NCBI GenBank assembly: GCA_041170585.1
Contig: JBEDNN010000037.1
Coordinates: 1 to 64,000, forward strand
Length of the DNA: 64,000 nt
Source: JBDLSY01 sp041170585
GTDB taxonomy: Bacteria; Pseudomonadota; Gammaproteobacteria; Burkholderiales; Burkholderiaceae_C
Direction of reading: 5' to 3'
The stretch's first letter is position 1. Every line of letters begins with the position of its first letter. The position numbers and the translations under genes are program-made. This document shows, piece by piece, positions 26,270-34,201 of the stretch. The notes under the pieces are model-generated. The model was not told where the DNA came from. It ran no database searches and saw nothing but the letters and a program-made list of their open reading frames with translations.

Positions 26270-27181
26270 TTATATCTGATTAATATCATCAGCCGTTAAA
26301 CCCGTTATATTTATAATTACCGCTGGTTCAAGCCCTTGTTTTTTCAAAGCCTGTGCAATTTGAAGGGCAGCCGCTTTTTTACCGCGTGCCTCACCCTCGG
26401 CAATGCCTTCTTCTTTGCCTTTGGCATAATTTTGTGCCTCAATATTATGCAAATCTCTTGCATAACTCAAACTGGCGTTGTACAAAGATTGTTGTTTTAA
26501 CGGCAGTTTTAATACATTGGCTTTTCGGAAAAAATCTTCAAATAAAGGTTCACTTAACACCGATGGCATATCGCTTAAATTCGCTAAATGCGATAAAACG
26601 TACAACCATTTATCTTGTTTAGAACTGTTTTTATGTAAGGATTTATCAAATTTAGAGCATTCAATAAACGCAAAATTAAGTTCCTCAATCACGGTTGTAT
26701 GTGTTTCAATGTCTAATATTTTTGCTTTAGTGATGTATTTTTTAGGCGTGTTCAGCGGGTGATTAGGCGTGTCATTTAACGTAAAATTTAAAATTCCAAT
26801 GCAATAAACAGGCGCTAAATTAAAATCCCAGTTGCCTTTTTTTGCTTGTTCTTGAATCGCAAACGTGCTGTAAAACAAGCTGCGTTGCGCAAAATAATCT
26901 TGCTTTACTTTTTGCAGTTCAATAATAAACCGTTCTCCTTTAGGGCTTTTGCAATACAAATCAAAGACAGCATTGCGGTCAATTGCTTTGTTGCCTAAAT
27001 GCTCATTTTTACTATAAGTCAGTTCGCTAATTTCAGGTAAAAACCCTGTCAAAACGCTGTTTAAAAAATCAATTAAGTAGACTTTGCTGTCTTCTTCGCC
27101 AAACAGTTTTTTAAAACCGTAATCCGTAAACGGGTCCATGTAAATGGCTTGATGAGTGAATTGAGTTTCGTTTTTTTTCAT
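26270..27181 (-). CDS. Rpn-family PD-(D/E)XK nuclease / putative transposase
   Basis: A 303-residue protein of the PF12784 (Rpn/YhgA-like) group. The N-terminus MDPFTDYGFKKLFGEE is characteristic, and the catalytic D...ExQ core is visible as NAVFDLYCKSPKGERFIIELQ. The C-terminus has GKEEGIAEGEARGKKAA followed by QIAQALKKQGLEPAVIINITGLT, the usual charged repeat and helical tail. E. coli Rpn proteins are DNA nucleases that promote RecA-independent recombination; whether this one moves DNA is unknown. It marks the start of an accessory patch that ends before uvrA, and it occupies the side of algZ where algR would be expected. Confidence 0.88.
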   Translation of the reverse strand: MKKNETQFTHQAIYMDPFTDYGFKKLFGEEDSKVYLIDFLNSVLTGFLPEISELTYSKNEHLGNKAIDRNAVFDLYCKSPKGERFIIELQKVKQDYFAQRSLFYSTFAIQEQAKKGNWDFNLAPVYCIGILNFTLNDTPNHPLNTPKKYITKAKILDIETHTTVIEELNFAFIECSKFDKSLHKNSSKQDKWLYVLSHLANLSDMPSVLSEPLFEDFFRKANVLKLPLKQQSLYNASLSYARDLHNIEAQNYAKGKEEGIAEGEARGKKAAALQIAQALKKQGLEPAVIINITGLTADDINQI

Positions 27182-27200
27182 AAATACTTATTTTATAATA

Positions 27201-27289
27201 AATTCCTCCTCTGTTGGAGGGGTGGCTAAAATATTGCCGCATAGAAACCACCCCCCGCCTTAGGCGTACCCCTCCAAAGGAGGGGAATT
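27201..27289. repeat. Double-palindromic element, copy 1
   Basis: An 89-bp element whose two ends are each a palindrome: TCCTCCTCTGTTGGAGGGG at the left, imperfect, and CCCCTCCAAAGGAGGGG at the right. They enclose GGTGGCTAAAATATTGC and CCACCCCCCGCCTTAGGCG. It lies between the Rpn-family gene and the Sel1-repeat gene, just downstream of the latter. Confidence 0.9.
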
Positions 27290-27313
27290 AAACCGCACAC
27301 AAATATGATGAAT

Positions 27314-29050
27314 TTATTGCTTGGGTCGCCAATTGGTTGCATCGTTTTGAGCAGCTTGTTTTTGTTTAGGTGTTAATCTTTTTTCAGCAATTTCAATGGC
27401 TTGTTTAGCATCTTCATAGCCATTAGCACTGGCTAATATAAACCAAAAATAAGCAGTCTGTTCATTTTTCACTACGCCTTGCCCGTTGGCGTACCTCACG
27501 CCTAATTTATATTGAGCTTCTGCATGACCTTGTTCAGCAGATTTTTTTATCTTTAAATACTCTAACCGTTTTTCAATACGTATAATTTGCTCTTCAGCAG
27601 ATTGATGACCGTATTGGTCAGCCCGTAAAAACCAAAAATAAGCTGTTTGCATATTTTTACTTACACCTTGACCCAATTCGTAAGACACACCCAAAGTAAA
27701 CATTGCTTCTGCATTGCCTTGTTCAGCTGATTTTTGATACCACTGTACTGCTATACGTTCATTTTTAATGACATCCTCCCCATTTGCGTACATATTACCT
27801 AATCTAAACTGTATATCTGCAAGCTGCTTTTTAGCAACTACATGACCTTGGTCAGCGGCTTTTTGAAAATATTGCACAGCAGCATGTTCGTTTTTAACGA
27901 CACCCTCCCCATTTATATACATATTACCTAATCTAAACTGTGCATCTGAAACTTGTTCTTTAGCTTTCGTATGACCTTTTTCGGCAGCTTTTTGATACCA
28001 CTCCATAGCAGTATGTTCATTTTTAACTACGTATTGACCGTTATAGTACATTACGCCTAATTTATATTGAGCTTCTGCATGACCTTGTTCAGCTGATTTT
28101 TGATACCATTCTACGGCAGTACTTTCGTTTTTAATCACACCTTGTCCGTTGGTGTACCTCACGCCTAATTTATATTGAGCTTCTGCATGACCTTGTTCAG
28201 CAGATTTTTTTATCTTTAAATACTCTAACTGTTTTTTAGCTTCTAAATGACCTTGTTCAGCTGCTTTTTGATACCACTCTACGGCTGTACGTTCATTTTT
28301 AACCACGCCTTGACCATTGGCGTACATCAAACCTAAGCTATATTGTGCCTCTACAAACTCTTGTTCAGTAGCTAATTTATACAGATTATTCTGCGCCGTT
28401 GAATCGCCTTGTTCAGCTGCTTTTTGATACCACTCTACGGCAGTACTTTCATTTTTAGCTACGCCTTCACCGTTAGCGTACATAATACCTAAGTTACTTT
28501 GCGCCGTTGAATCTCCTTGATCAGCAGATTTTTGAAACCATTCAACGGCGATGGCATCATTTTTAGCCACACCTTGCCCGTTGTTGTACATTACGCCTAA
28601 ATTGTTTTGTGCACCTGCATGACCTTGTTCAGCTGCTTTTTGATACCATTCAACGGCGATGGCATCATTTTTAGCCACACCTTGCCCGTTGTTGTACATT
28701 ACGCCTAAATTGTTTTGTGCCTTTATATGACCTTGTTCAGCTGCTTTTGTATACCACTCCACAGCAGTTATTTCATTTTTAATCACACCTTGACCATTGG
28801 CGTACCTCACGCCTAATTTATATTGAGCTTCTGCATCACCTTGTTCAGCGGCTTTTTTATTTAAATACTCTAACTGTTTTTTAGCTGTTTTATGATAACC
28901 TAGCCCTTGAGCAACTACTTTTTGAAACCATTCAATGGCGATGCTTTCATTTTTATCAATACCATCACCATTGGCGTACATTACACCCAATTTATATTGA
29001 GCTTCTCTATTTCCTTGTTCAGCAAGATTTTTTATAGTTAAAATATCCAT
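27314..29050 (-). CDS. Sel1-repeat protein
   Basis: A 578-residue protein built almost entirely of about 12-13 Sel1-like (TPR-type) repeats of roughly 36 residues, each near AEAQYKLGVMYANGQGV-KNE-AVEWYQKAAEQGH. No signal peptide or membrane helix is seen, so a cytosolic scaffolding role is likely; the partner is unknown. One repeat (STAQNNLYKLATEQEF) is truncated, and three spacers share QLEYLKIKK or a variant. DNA coding repeats 3 and 4 is nearly identical over about 100 bp (28535-28760), pointing to recent duplication. It is bracketed by two copies of the double-palindromic element. Confidence 0.9.
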   Translation of the reverse strand: MDILTIKNLAEQGNREAQYKLGVMYANGDGIDKNESIAIEWFQKVVAQGLGYHKTAKKQLEYLNKKAAEQGDAEAQYKLGVRYANGQGVIKNEITAVEWYTKAAEQGHIKAQNNLGVMYNNGQGVAKNDAIAVEWYQKAAEQGHAGAQNNLGVMYNNGQGVAKNDAIAVEWFQKSADQGDSTAQSNLGIMYANGEGVAKNESTAVEWYQKAAEQGDSTAQNNLYKLATEQEFVEAQYSLGLMYANGQGVVKNERTAVEWYQKAAEQGHLEAKKQLEYLKIKKSAEQGHAEAQYKLGVRYTNGQGVIKNESTAVEWYQKSAEQGHAEAQYKLGVMYYNGQYVVKNEHTAMEWYQKAAEKGHTKAKEQVSDAQFRLGNMYINGEGVVKNEHAAVQYFQKAADQGHVVAKKQLADIQFRLGNMYANGEDVIKNERIAVQWYQKSAEQGNAEAMFTLGVSYELGQGVSKNMQTAYFWFLRADQYGHQSAEEQIIRIEKRLEYLKIKKSAEQGHAEAQYKLGVRYANGQGVVKNEQTAYFWFILASANGYEDAKQAIEIAEKRLTPKQKQAAQNDATNWRPKQ

Positions 29051-29088
29051 TTACTACCTCGTATTAAAAAAGTAATTCGTAAAATAAT

Positions 29089-29197
29089 ATTCCCCTCCTT
29101 TGGAGGGGTGGCAGGCTTAGCCTGACGGGGTGGCTAAAATATTGCTTCATAGAACCCACCCCCCGCCTTAGGCGTACCCCTCCAAAGGAGGGGAATT
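29089..29197. repeat. Double-palindromic element, copy 2
   Basis: A 109-bp element with perfect 21-bp inverted ends, each itself a palindrome (CCCCTCCTTTGGAGGGG at the left). The interior matches copy 1 plus about 20 extra bases containing AGGCTTAGCCTGA. It ends about 10 bp beyond the stop of the downstream nuclease-like gene. The sequence AATTAAACCG(C/A)ACAC after both copies is also shared. Confidence 0.92.
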
Positions 29198-29207
29198 AAA
29201 CCGAACA

Positions 29208-29753
29208 CTAAAACGTCCGCATACCTTTTGAGTCAATTTCTAGCAATTCGCCCATACGCTTTAACACAAAAAAGCCATTTTCATGGGCTTGATTCACTAC
29301 AAAATCATCAAGGTTAAAACTGGCAATTCCCGCATAAATTGTATAGTCCTTATGCTGCGGAAACGCTTCGCGATAAGTAGCAATGGTATTTTTTAGTTGC
29401 TCTATATTGTCGGTTCTAGCACGGTATTTCACTTCAATCAGGGCGATATTTGAACCGTTTTCTAACAATAAATCTACTTCCAACCATTTACCATTGACTT
29501 TTTGCTTGATATTTTTATCAATCGTATCGTACTTAATCCCAGCCACCGTTAAAGTATCGGCAAGACAATTATAAAAAAACTCTTCCGAAACTAAGCCTTG
29601 ACTAGTACTAATTCCATCTAACATCTGCAACATACTTGCTAACTTTTTTTCGCTTTTAGCCATTTGTGCATCAGTTTTAGCCATTTGTGCATCAGTTTTG
29701 GCTTGTGCTACTGCAAGGCCTGCGACTAAATCTTTTAATTCTTGGTCAGTCAT
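29208..29753 (-). CDS. Small PD-(D/E)XK-like protein with coiled-coil head (paralogue 1)
   Basis: A 181-residue protein resembling DUF3782-type proteins. The N-terminus MTDQELKDLVAGLAVAQAKT leads into a repeated heptad (KTDAQMA twice), a likely coiled coil. The C-terminal half has EEFFYNCL, then WLEVDLLLENG and IALIEVKYR, the D...ExK core of restriction-like nuclease folds, then a core strand YTIYAGIASF. A second copy of the same architecture is at 33493-34017. Function is unknown; nuclease activity is inferred from the core motif only. It ends 10 bp from the double-palindromic element. Confidence 0.8.
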   Translation of the reverse strand: MTDQELKDLVAGLAVAQAKTDAQMAKTDAQMAKSEKKLASMLQMLDGISTSQGLVSEEFFYNCLADTLTVAGIKYDTIDKNIKQKVNGKWLEVDLLLENGSNIALIEVKYRARTDNIEQLKNTIATYREAFPQHKDYTIYAGIASFNLDDFVVNQAHENGFFVLKRMGELLEIDSKGMRTF

Positions 29754-29833
29754 GACAATTCCCTAACTTGTTATAAATTATGTTTATATGATAAAAATAA
29801 GCTATCTATGCAAAATATTCAAAATACTTATTT

Positions 29834-32800
29834 CTAAAGCATACGTTTTAAATACTGCCCAGTGTAACTGCCTGCCATAGTTGCTACAGTCTCTGGTGTA
29901 CCTTCTGCCACAATGTGTCCGCCACCTGCACCGCCTTCAGGGCCCATATCAATTAACCAATCGGCGGTTTTAATTACATCTAAATTGTGTTCAATCACAA
30001 CAATGGTATTGCCAGAATCACGCAATTGATGAATGACTTTTAATAATTGAGCGACATCATGAAAGTGTAAACCCGTTGTCGGTTCATCTAACACATATAA
30101 AGTTTTACCTGTATCGCGTTTAGACAACTCTAAAGATAATTTGACGCGTTGGGCTTCACCTCCCGACAAAGTAGTTGCATTTTGACCCAGCCGAATATAA
30201 CTTAAACCTACTTCCATTAAAGTAGCTAATTTACGATTAACTGTGGGTACAGCATCAAATAAACGATAGGCTTCTTCTACCGTCAAATTTAATACTTCAG
30301 CAATATTCATACCTTTCCATCGTACATCTAAGGTTTCACGGTTATAGCGTTTACCTTCACATGTATCACAAGGCACATAAATATCGGGTAAAAAGTGCAT
30401 AGCGACTTTGACGACACCATCACCTTCACAGGCTTCACAACGGCCACCTTTGACATTAAAACTAAACCGACCTGGTTCATAACCCCTTGCTTTGGCTTCA
30501 GCCGTGTTTGCAAATAATTCGCGTAAAGGTGTGAATAAGCCCGTATAGGTTGCAGGATTACTACGCGGTGTGCGTCCAATTGCCGATTGGTCTACATTAA
30601 TGACTTTATCAAAACGATCTAGCCCTTCTATACGAATATGTGCAGCGGGTTCTTCATGGGCTTTGTGAATGGCTTTTGCGCTGGCTTTATATAAAGTGTC
30701 ATTAATTAAAGTACTTTTTCCACTGCCGCTAACGCCTGTAACACAAGTAAACAAACCAACAGGGATATTAGCCTTTATATTTTTTAAATTATGGCTACTT
30801 GCTCCCACAATACTGACCCAAGCATCGCTGGGTTGATGCCGTTTTTTAGGAATGGCAATGCTTTTTCTACCCGCTAAATAATCACCTGTAATACTGCTTA
30901 CATTAGCGATTATTTCTTGAGCTGTGCCTTGTGCTAAGACTGTGCCACCGTGTTCACCCGCACCAGGGCCCATATCCACTACACAATCAGCCGCACGAAT
31001 CATATCTTCGTCATGTTCAACAACTAAAACAGTATTCCCTAAATCACGTAAATGTTGTAAGGTACTAATTAAGCGGTCATTATCACGTTGATGTAATCCA
31101 ATACTAGGTTCGTCAAGTACATACATAACCCCTGTTAAACCGCTACCGATTTGACTGGCTAATCGAATGCGTTGACCTTCACCGCCGCTTAATGTATTGG
31201 CACTGCGGTCTAAACTCAAATAGTTTAAGCCGACATTGTTTAAAAAAGTTAAGCGGGCAATCACCTCACGCAAAATACGTTCAGCAATCGCACCTTTAGC
31301 ACCAGATAATTTAAGCGTGGTTAAATAATTTAAACTATCAGCCAGAGTCATACGACTGACTTCATGAATACTGGGTTCAAAAGTACCGTGAGCAGGGATT
31401 AATTTAACATAACGTGCTTCCGCTTTTAAGCGTGTACCTTGACAATCAGGGCAGGGTTTAGCACTGATATAACGGGCTAAATCTTCTTTAACAAAGTTGC
31501 TTTCGCTATCACGGTAACGCCGTTCAAAATTATTGATAATGCCTTCAAACGGGGCATTGCGTGTCACACTTGTGCCTTTATCGCTTAAATAAATAATAGG
31601 AATTTTTACAATGCCTGTTCCATTTAAAATAATATGCTGGGCTTCTTTGGGTAAATCTTTCCAAGGTGTTTCGGTACTAAAGTGATAATGTGAAGCAACA
31701 TTTTGCAGTACTTGATGATAGTAACCGTTTCGTTTATCCCAGCCTTTGATAGCACCATTTTCTAAGCTTAAATTAGGGTGCATCACAATACGCGATGCAT
31801 CCATAAACTGGACTTCACCTAAGCCGCTGCATGATTCACAAGCCCCTGCTGGATTATTAAAACTAAACAATCTAGGCTCTAATTCTTTGAGTGAAAAACC
31901 ACATTCAGGACAGGCATAACGGTTACTAAATACATGAGACTCGCCTGATTCATTGTCCATGTTTACGACTAAAGCTCGTCCTTGTGCTAACCGTAAAGCA
32001 GTTTCTAAGCTTTCAGCTAACCTTTGTCGTTGTTCATCAGCGGTATTTATTTCAATAGTTTTGATTTTTATGCGGTCAACCACCACATCAATAGTATGTT
32101 TTTCAGTCTTTTTTAAGTCAGGAAATTGGTCAGTTTCAATTAAACGGGCAGGGCTATCGCCTGTTTTTAAACGCAAACGAATAAACCCTTGTGCTTGTAA
32201 TTGTTTGACTAAATCTTGATGTGTACCTTTGGTATCACTGATTACAGGGGCAAGAATCATTAATTTAGTATTCACAGGCATCGCTAATAAAGTATCTACC
32301 ATCTGCGAAACACTTTGAGCTGCCAATGGATTTTTAGGGTGTTTAGGGCAATGGGGTGTGCCTGCACGTGCAAACAATAAGCGCAAGTAATCATGAATTT
32401 CGGTGACTGTACCCACAGTTGAACGCGGATTATGACTAGCGGCTTTTTGTTCAATACTAATTGCGGGTGATAAACCCTCTATTGAATCAACATCGGGCTT
32501 ATCCATCAATTGTAAAAATTGTCTTGCATAAGCAGATAAACTTTCAACATAACGACGCTGACCTTCGGCATATAAAGTATCAAAAGCTAAACTACTTTTA
32601 CCGCTGCCTGATACTCCCGTAATCACTGTTAAAGTATGTTTAGGAATGTCTAAATCTATATTTTTTAAGTTGTGTGTGCGTGCGCCACGTATTTTTAAAG
32701 TGCGTTCGCGTAAAGCCTGAGCAAGGTAACGCGGTTCAGTATTATCAATATTATTACTATCAATATTATTACTGTCATTAATAGTATTATTAATAGTATT

Positions 32801-32872
32801 ATTAATATTAGTATTTTTATTAGTATTAGTAGTTGATTTTATTTTTGTAGTCTTGGTCTTTGATGAAGGCAT
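29834..32872 (-). CDS. uvrA: Excinuclease ABC subunit A
   Basis: Damage-recognition ATPase of nucleotide excision repair. At 1012 residues it is about 70 longer than E. coli UvrA, mostly from an N-terminal Lys/Thr/Asn/Ile-rich extension of about 50 residues coded by short repeats (32738-32824). Both ABC modules are complete: Walker A GVSGSGKSSL and GVSGSGKSTL, signatures LSGGEGQRIRLA and LSGGEAQRVKLS. Zinc sites include CPECGFSLKELEP with CESCSGLG, and CEACEGDG with CDTCEGKRYN. No internal Met is positioned to remove the extension before the conserved TLKIRGARTHNLKNI, so it is probably translated. Confidence 0.96.
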   Translation of the reverse strand: MPSSKTKTTKIKSTTNTNKNTNINNTINNTINDSNNIDSNNIDNTEPRYLAQALRERTLKIRGARTHNLKNIDLDIPKHTLTVITGVSGSGKSSLAFDTLYAEGQRRYVESLSAYARQFLQLMDKPDVDSIEGLSPAISIEQKAASHNPRSTVGTVTEIHDYLRLLFARAGTPHCPKHPKNPLAAQSVSQMVDTLLAMPVNTKLMILAPVISDTKGTHQDLVKQLQAQGFIRLRLKTGDSPARLIETDQFPDLKKTEKHTIDVVVDRIKIKTIEINTADEQRQRLAESLETALRLAQGRALVVNMDNESGESHVFSNRYACPECGFSLKELEPRLFSFNNPAGACESCSGLGEVQFMDASRIVMHPNLSLENGAIKGWDKRNGYYHQVLQNVASHYHFSTETPWKDLPKEAQHIILNGTGIVKIPIIYLSDKGTSVTRNAPFEGIINNFERRYRDSESNFVKEDLARYISAKPCPDCQGTRLKAEARYVKLIPAHGTFEPSIHEVSRMTLADSLNYLTTLKLSGAKGAIAERILREVIARLTFLNNVGLNYLSLDRSANTLSGGEGQRIRLASQIGSGLTGVMYVLDEPSIGLHQRDNDRLISTLQHLRDLGNTVLVVEHDEDMIRAADCVVDMGPGAGEHGGTVLAQGTAQEIIANVSSITGDYLAGRKSIAIPKKRHQPSDAWVSIVGASSHNLKNIKANIPVGLFTCVTGVSGSGKSTLINDTLYKASAKAIHKAHEEPAAHIRIEGLDRFDKVINVDQSAIGRTPRSNPATYTGLFTPLRELFANTAEAKARGYEPGRFSFNVKGGRCEACEGDGVVKVAMHFLPDIYVPCDTCEGKRYNRETLDVRWKGMNIAEVLNLTVEEAYRLFDAVPTVNRKLATLMEVGLSYIRLGQNATTLSGGEAQRVKLSLELSKRDTGKTLYVLDEPTTGLHFHDVAQLLKVIHQLRDSGNTIVVIEHNLDVIKTADWLIDMGPEGGAGGGHIVAEGTPETVATMAGSYTGQYLKRML
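32738..32824 (-). repeat. In-frame short repeats coding the UvrA N-terminal tail
   Basis: Interleaved 12- to 15-bp units of ATTATTAAT/ATCAATATT type code for the NNTINNTINDSNNIDSNNID stretch of UvrA. Confidence 0.8.
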
Positions 32873-32911
32873 TATTAAAAATAAGGTTATGTTTAATTAT
32901 TCATAGATATT

Positions 32912-33017
32912 TGAATATTAATTATTGAATATTAATTATTGAATATTAATTATTGAATATTAATTATTGAATATTAATTATTGAATATTAATTATTGAAT
33001 ATTAATTATTGAGTATT
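32912..33017. repeat. 14-bp tandem repeat between holC and uvrA
   Basis: About 7.5 copies of TTGAATATTAATTA. The array runs into the end of holC and supplies its stop codon region (last residues NTQ). It lies in the uvrA 5' region on the minus strand, so the uvrA promoter is either inside or beside it. Confidence 0.92.
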
Positions 33018-33488
33018 GATTAAATCTAAATGACTCATAGGATAACCCCGCTGTTTATAAAACAAAAAACGTTCTCGTCCTTTAGTTTTAGACGTTTCAT
33101 CAACACCAATAATTTCAATTAATCGCTTAAAGCGTGCAAAATAGCTAGGAACAGTCAGCCCAATATTAATGATTAAATAATCACAATGGGGTGGTAATGA
33201 ATTAAATAAATGAGTTGTTTCAGAAGAAGTATTGTCTGTATTAGGCATTAATAATACTGGCGTATTAGCCAGTAAAGTATTGTCTATATCCGTATCACTA
33301 CACAATAAATGAGGAATAAAACTAGTAGTATCAAAAGTCCATAAATAAGTATCTAATTCCTGTAGTGACGCCAGCGTTCCTGTTATGACAACGCGGGCAT
33401 CACTATGAGTATTCAGTGCTTTCACAATGAGCCGTTGTATTACCGATAAAGTATTAAGCGCATTAAAATAAAAATCAACTTGAGTCAT
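33006..33488 (-). CDS. holC: DNA polymerase III chi subunit
   Basis: A 160-residue clamp-loader accessory protein that links polymerase III to SSB. Recognisable by MTQVDFYFNAL, LVKALNTHSDARVVITG-like early segments, the DTYLWTFDTTSFIPHLL core typical of chi, and the RYFARFKRLIEIIG-like C-terminal helix (here YFARFKRLIEIIG). The usual gene order pepA-holC is broken by a nuclease-like gene whose stop lies 4 bp before the holC start, so holC relies on a ribosome site (AAGGA) inside that gene's last codons. The C-terminus runs into the 14-bp repeat array. Confidence 0.88.
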   Translation of the reverse strand: MTQVDFYFNALNTLSVIQRLIVKALNTHSDARVVITGTLASLQELDTYLWTFDTTSFIPHLLCSDTDIDNTLLANTPVLLMPNTDNTSSETTHLFNSLPPHCDYLIINIGLTVPSYFARFKRLIEIIGVDETSKTKGRERFLFYKQRGYPMSHLDLINTQ

Positions 33489-33492
33489 TAAT

Positions 33493-34017
33493 TTAAAATC
33501 CTTTCATACCATCTATTTGAATATTAAGTTTTTCGCCTTTGCGTTTAAGCACGAACAAGCCTTGTGCTTTTGCGGCTTTACTGACGTCTTTTGGTACACT
33601 TAAAGCAGCAATACCGCCATAAATAAGGTAATGCTTAAATTCGGGGCAGTCGCGTTTAAACCGTGCAATTTGGGCATGGACTTGTTCAAGATCGTTAATA
33701 TGGGCTTTATATTTAACCTCTACAATACCCACATTGGCACCATTGACCATCACAATGTCATATTCACTTTGCTTGCCTTTGCGTCCTACAATTAACTGTG
33801 GCGTTATGCGGTTAAACTGAATATTACCTAAAAATGGTTCACTGACTAAACTGTTAAAAAAGAATTCTTCAGCGACTGACCCTTGATTACTGGCAATTCC
33901 ACCGCACAAAGCAGTCAATTTATCTAATTTAGCATCAGTTTTAGCCATCTGTGCATCGGTTTTAGCTTGTGCTATCGCAAGACTAGCTACTAAATCTCTT
34001 AATTCTTGGTCAGTCAT
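33493..34017 (-). CDS. Small PD-(D/E)XK-like protein with coiled-coil head (paralogue 2)
   Basis: A 174-residue paralogue of the protein at 29208-29753. It shares the head MTDQELRDLVASLAIAQAKT, one KTDAQMA heptad, EEFFFNSL, and a nuclease-like core SEYDIVMVNGANVGIVEVKYK (D...ExK), followed by YLIYGGIAAL and GLFVLKRKGE. It sits between pepA and holC, genes that are normally adjacent, which indicates insertion into a housekeeping operon with the downstream gene kept in translation. Function is unknown. Confidence 0.8.
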   Translation of the reverse strand: MTDQELRDLVASLAIAQAKTDAQMAKTDAKLDKLTALCGGIASNQGSVAEEFFFNSLVSEPFLGNIQFNRITPQLIVGRKGKQSEYDIVMVNGANVGIVEVKYKAHINDLEQVHAQIARFKRDCPEFKHYLIYGGIAALSVPKDVSKAAKAQGLFVLKRKGEKLNIQIDGMKGF

Positions 34018-34077
34018 ATTGTTCCTAAATCGCTGTTAGTTGTATATAGCTTTATATAGTCAAAATAATATTTATTT

Positions 34078-34185
34078 GGTATTGCTACTTAAAAATAGTT
34101 ATTGTGTTTTTTATCTTACGCAAGCTTTATTTTGCTAAGAAAATTTTAGAAATATATACTTTAACCATATTAAAATAGCAATGCC
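34078..34185. mobile_element. Family-2 miniature inverted-repeat element, copy 2
   Basis: A 108-bp element, inverted relative to copy 1 (9032-9139), with ends GGTATTGCTACTTAAA and, on the other strand, GGCATTGCTATTTTAA. It is flanked by a perfect 8-bp duplication ATTTATTT (34070-34077 and 34186-34193). It sits 16 bp beyond the pepA stop, between pepA and the nuclease-like gene. Confidence 0.9.
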
Positions 34186-34201
34186 ATTTATTTTTATATT
34201 G

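Noticed and set aside
27314..29050. Secreted Sel1 effector
   Set aside because: No signal peptide or secretion-system genes are visible; kept as a cytosolic repeat protein.
32912..33017. Possible CRISPR array
   Set aside because: Units are contiguous 14-mers without spacers; a simple tandem repeat.
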